A stretch of 8,459 nucleotides of DNA from Saprospiraceae bacterium (GTDB lineage Bacteria > Bacteroidota > Bacteroidia > Chitinophagales > Saprospiraceae), in NCBI GenBank assembly GCA_020436955.1, contig JAGQWW010000101.1:1-8459 (forward strand), given 5' to 3'. The notes below the pieces were generated by a model. The model worked only from the letters and a program-made list of their open reading frames with translations, had not been told where the DNA came from and ran no database searches. The translations under genes were made by a program, and so were the position numbers. Shown here in pieces: positions 6,135-8,459 of this stretch. How positions within the stretch are numbered: the first letter of the stretch is position 1; each line of letters starts with the position of its first letter.

Positions 6135-8459
6135 TTATTTCTCCTCTTTAGTACTTGCCTTTTCCACTCCGTTTTCACTCGGTTTTTCCTCCTTTTTACT
6201 AAAGACAAGGCCTAAAGGATTTGTACCTACTTCGATGGTGTCGCCTGCACCTACTGAGCCACTCAATATTTCTTTGGACAATTCATTGACCAGTTCTTTC
6301 TGTATTACTCGCTTCAATGGCCTTGCGCCAAATTGTGGGTCGTAGCCCAACTCAGCCAGGTACGTTTTTGCTTCTTCAGAAAGGTTCAATACCATTCCTT
6401 GCTTAGACAACATCTTTTGTACACCTCGCAATTGGATCTCAAGAATTTTCTTGATTTCCTCTCTGGTCAATGGAAGGAACATAATACGCTCGTCAATCCT
6501 GTTGAGGAATTCGGGACGTAATTGTTCTTTCAGTTTTTCAAATAATTCCAGTTTGGTTGTTTCCACGATTTCAGTGCGGTGCTTGTCGCCGAGCGCATCC
6601 AAATCTTCAAAGTTCTCAAGGATGGTTTCTGCTCCCATATTGGAAGTCATGATGATGATAGTATTTTTAAAATCAGCAACACGACCTTTATTGTCTGTCA
6701 ATCGTCCATCGTCCAATACTTGTAGCAGGATATTGTACACATCAGGATGTGCTTTTTCAATTTCATCTAGCAAGACGATAGAATAAGGTTTTCTTCTAAC
6801 AGCTTCGGTTAGCTGACCACCCTCTTCATATCCGACGTAGCCCGGAGGCGCTCCTACCAATCTTGAAACGGTGTGACGTTCCTGAAATTCGGACATATCG
6901 ATTCTTGTGATGGCCTTTTCATCATCAAAAAGTACTTCGGCAAGTGCTTTGGCTAACTCTGTTTTACCAACCCCGGTTGGTCCAAGGAATATAAACGAAC
7001 CGATGGGTCTGTTAGCATCTTGCAAACCTGCCCGACTTCTTCTTACTGCATCAGAAACAGCAGTCACAGCTTCCATCTGCCCGATCACTCTCTTGCCCAA
7101 TTCATCTTCCATTTTGAGCAATTTTTCACGCTCACTCTGTTTCATTTTAGAAACCGGAATACCGGTCCATCTGGAAACTACATCTGCGATATCGTCTGCA
7201 GTTACCTGGTCGTTGGTAAAACGCTTTTCTTCCGGCAGTTCATTCAGCTTTTCTTCTGCGGCTCTCAACATGGCTTCTTTTTCCTTGATTTCGCCATATC
7301 TGATTTTTGCCACTTCTTCGTAATTACTTTCACGTTCCGCCTTTTCAGCCAGGGTTTCAAGGGCTTCCATTTCAGCCTTGATTTTCTGAACCGTATCTAC
7401 TACTTCTTTTTCATTTTGCCATCCGGCTTTTAAAGTATCGAGGGTCTCACGGGCATTGGCTATTTGCTCGTTTAACACCTTCAACTTTTTGGTGTCATTT
7501 TCCCTTTTGATGGCCTCCCGTTCGATTTCCAATTGTCTAACCTTACGATCCCATTCATCAATTTCTTCAGGAACAGAATCCAGTTCAAGACGCAATTTGG
7601 CAGCCGCTTCATCTATCAGGTCAATGGCCTTATCAGGCAATTGACGGTCGCTGATGTATCTGTGTGAAAGCTCAGCTGCAGCGACAAGCGCTTCATCGAG
7701 GATTTCAATTTTATGATACACTTCATAGCGCTCTTGAAGACCTCTCAAAATGGAGATAGTATCTTCCACGCTAGGTTCATCAATTATTACAGTCTGGAAA
7801 CGACGTTCCAGGGCTTTATCTCTTTCAAAATATTTTTGGTACTCATCAAGGGTGGTAGCACCAATGGTACGCAGCTCACCTCTCGCCAGTGCTGGTTTCA
7901 GAATGTTGGCAGCATCCATTGCTCCACCGCCACCGCCGGCACCGATCAAGGTGTGGATCTCATCTACAAAAAGAATGATCTCCCCATTGGATTGAGTTAC
8001 TTCCTTGATAACTGCTTTCAATCTTTCTTCAAATTCACCCTTATATTTTGCTCCGGCGATCAATGCAGCCAGGTCAAGGCTGAAAATTCTTTTGGTACGC
8101 AAATTTTCAGGAACGTCTCCTTTTACAATTCTCCAGGCAATACCTTCTATGATGGCAGTTTTACCTACACCGGGTTCACCGACCAAAATCGGATTGTTTT
8201 TCTTCCTTCTGGAAAGGATATGCAATACCCGACGGATCTCCTCATCACGACCGATAATTGGATCAAGTTTACCGGATTCTGCTTGCGCGTTCAGGTTTAC
8301 GGCGTATTTGGAAAGCGCATTATACTGGTCTTCCGCAGAGGGGTCAGTTACGCTACTTCCCTTTCTCAATTCCTGAATGGCAGCTTTCATTGATTTTTCT
8401 TCAGCCCCGTTGTCTTTTAAGATTTGGGCTCCTTTGTCTTTTCCGGCAAGGATACCCAA
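6135..8459 (-). CDS. clpB: ATP-dependent chaperone ClpB (N-terminus cut by window edge)
   Basis: ClpB is a cytoplasmic hexameric disaggregase that threads aggregated proteins together with the DnaK system. The visible 774 residues are open at the right edge; roughly 90-100 residues of the N-terminal domain are missing, and the first visible codon is an internal TTG (Leu). In visible numbering, NBD1 has Walker A GEPGVGKT (94-101), pore-loop Tyr in KYKGEFEERL (138-147), Walker B FVDEIH (164-169) and the arginine pair in ERRF (218-221). A long coiled-coil middle domain (about 290-415) follows. NBD2 has GPTGVGKT (493-500), pore-loop GYVGYEEGG (540-548), LLDEIEKAH (563-571), sensor-1 TSN (605-607), arginine finger in FLNRID (651-656) and sensor-2 GARPLKR (711-717). 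The full-length middle domain separates it from ClpC and ClpA, and I see no ClpP-docking tripeptide. The protein ends in a charged Lys/Glu-rich tail (about 755-774). The promoter lies outside the window. Confidence 0.97.
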   Translation of the reverse strand: MGILAGKDKGAQILKDNGAEEKSMKAAIQELRKGSSVTDPSAEDQYNALSKYAVNLNAQAESGKLDPIIGRDEEIRRVLHILSRRKKNNPILVGEPGVGKTAIIEGIAWRIVKGDVPENLRTKRIFSLDLAALIAGAKYKGEFEERLKAVIKEVTQSNGEIILFVDEIHTLIGAGGGGGAMDAANILKPALARGELRTIGATTLDEYQKYFERDKALERRFQTVIIDEPSVEDTISILRGLQERYEVYHKIEILDEALVAAAELSHRYISDRQLPDKAIDLIDEAAAKLRLELDSVPEEIDEWDRKVRQLEIEREAIKRENDTKKLKVLNEQIANARETLDTLKAGWQNEKEVVDTVQKIKAEMEALETLAEKAERESNYEEVAKIRYGEIKEKEAMLRAAEEKLNELPEEKRFTNDQVTADDIADVVSRWTGIPVSKMKQSEREKLLKMEDELGKRVIGQMEAVTAVSDAVRRSRAGLQDANRPIGSFIFLGPTGVGKTELAKALAEVLFDDEKAITRIDMSEFQERHTVSRLVGAPPGYVGYEEGGQLTEAVRRKPYSIVLLDEIEKAHPDVYNILLQVLDDGRLTDNKGRVADFKNTIIIMTSNMGAETILENFEDLDALGDKHRTEIVETTKLELFEKLKEQLRPEFLNRIDERIMFLPLTREEIKKILEIQLRGVQKMLSKQGMVLNLSEEAKTYLAELGYDPQFGARPLKRVIQKELVNELSKEILSGSVGAGDTIEVGTNPLGLVFSKKEEKPSENGVEKASTKEEK

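Noticed and set aside
7713..8393. 226-codon plus-strand ORF
   Set aside because: It lies wholly antisense to clpB, whose motifs on the minus strand are unmistakable; the translation has no recognisable features.
6135..8459. Possibility that the gene is clpC or clpA
   Set aside because: The middle domain is about 125 residues of coiled coil, as in ClpB, and I see no ClpP-docking loop.

Overview
The window looks like ordinary chromosomal DNA from a member of the Bacteroidota. The evidence is threefold: GyrB and ClpB have Bacteroidota-type sequences, several genes are preceded by the TAnnTTTG -7 promoter element of that phylum, and no gene shows a clear Shine-Dalgarno sequence. Placement below phylum is not possible with confidence; a Saprospiria- or Chitinophagia-like lineage is only a guess.

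Left part (1-1384, minus strand): a LOG-family (TIGR00730) nucleotide-monophosphate phosphoribohydrolase is followed 13 bases later by the N-terminal 264 codons of a secreted DUF3857 protein, which runs off the left edge. This second gene has no internal stop in frame and starts at 792. A 359-bp AT-rich divergent intergenic region (1385-1743) then separates the LOG gene from gyrB.

Centre (1744-3732, plus strand): complete gyrB, 662 aa. A TAtcTTTG box ends only five bases before its ATG, so the mRNA is probably leaderless or nearly so. A long hairpin terminator (3759-3815) follows the gene.

Centre-right (3829-6073, plus strand): three small genes that appear to encode exported proteins. The first and third are diverged paralogues. 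Each has a signal peptide, a MORN-like/YwqK-like segment with a GPYE motif, and a C-terminal domain resembling the TonB C-terminal fold, but neither has a TonB membrane anchor or proline-rich linker. Between them lies a 224-aa protein I do not recognise. The third gene has its own upstream promoter candidates.

Right part (6135-8459, minus strand): clpB, convergent with the previous gene, complete at its C-terminus and cut by the right edge within the N-terminal domain. An imperfect palindrome (6082-6125) lies midway between the two convergent stop codons and probably serves as a shared terminator or is a small dispersed repeat.

I found no mobile element, CRISPR array, tRNA or rRNA. gyrB, clpB and the LOG gene are housekeeping. 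The least described content is the three-gene exported-protein cluster, and nothing in the window proves a new system.
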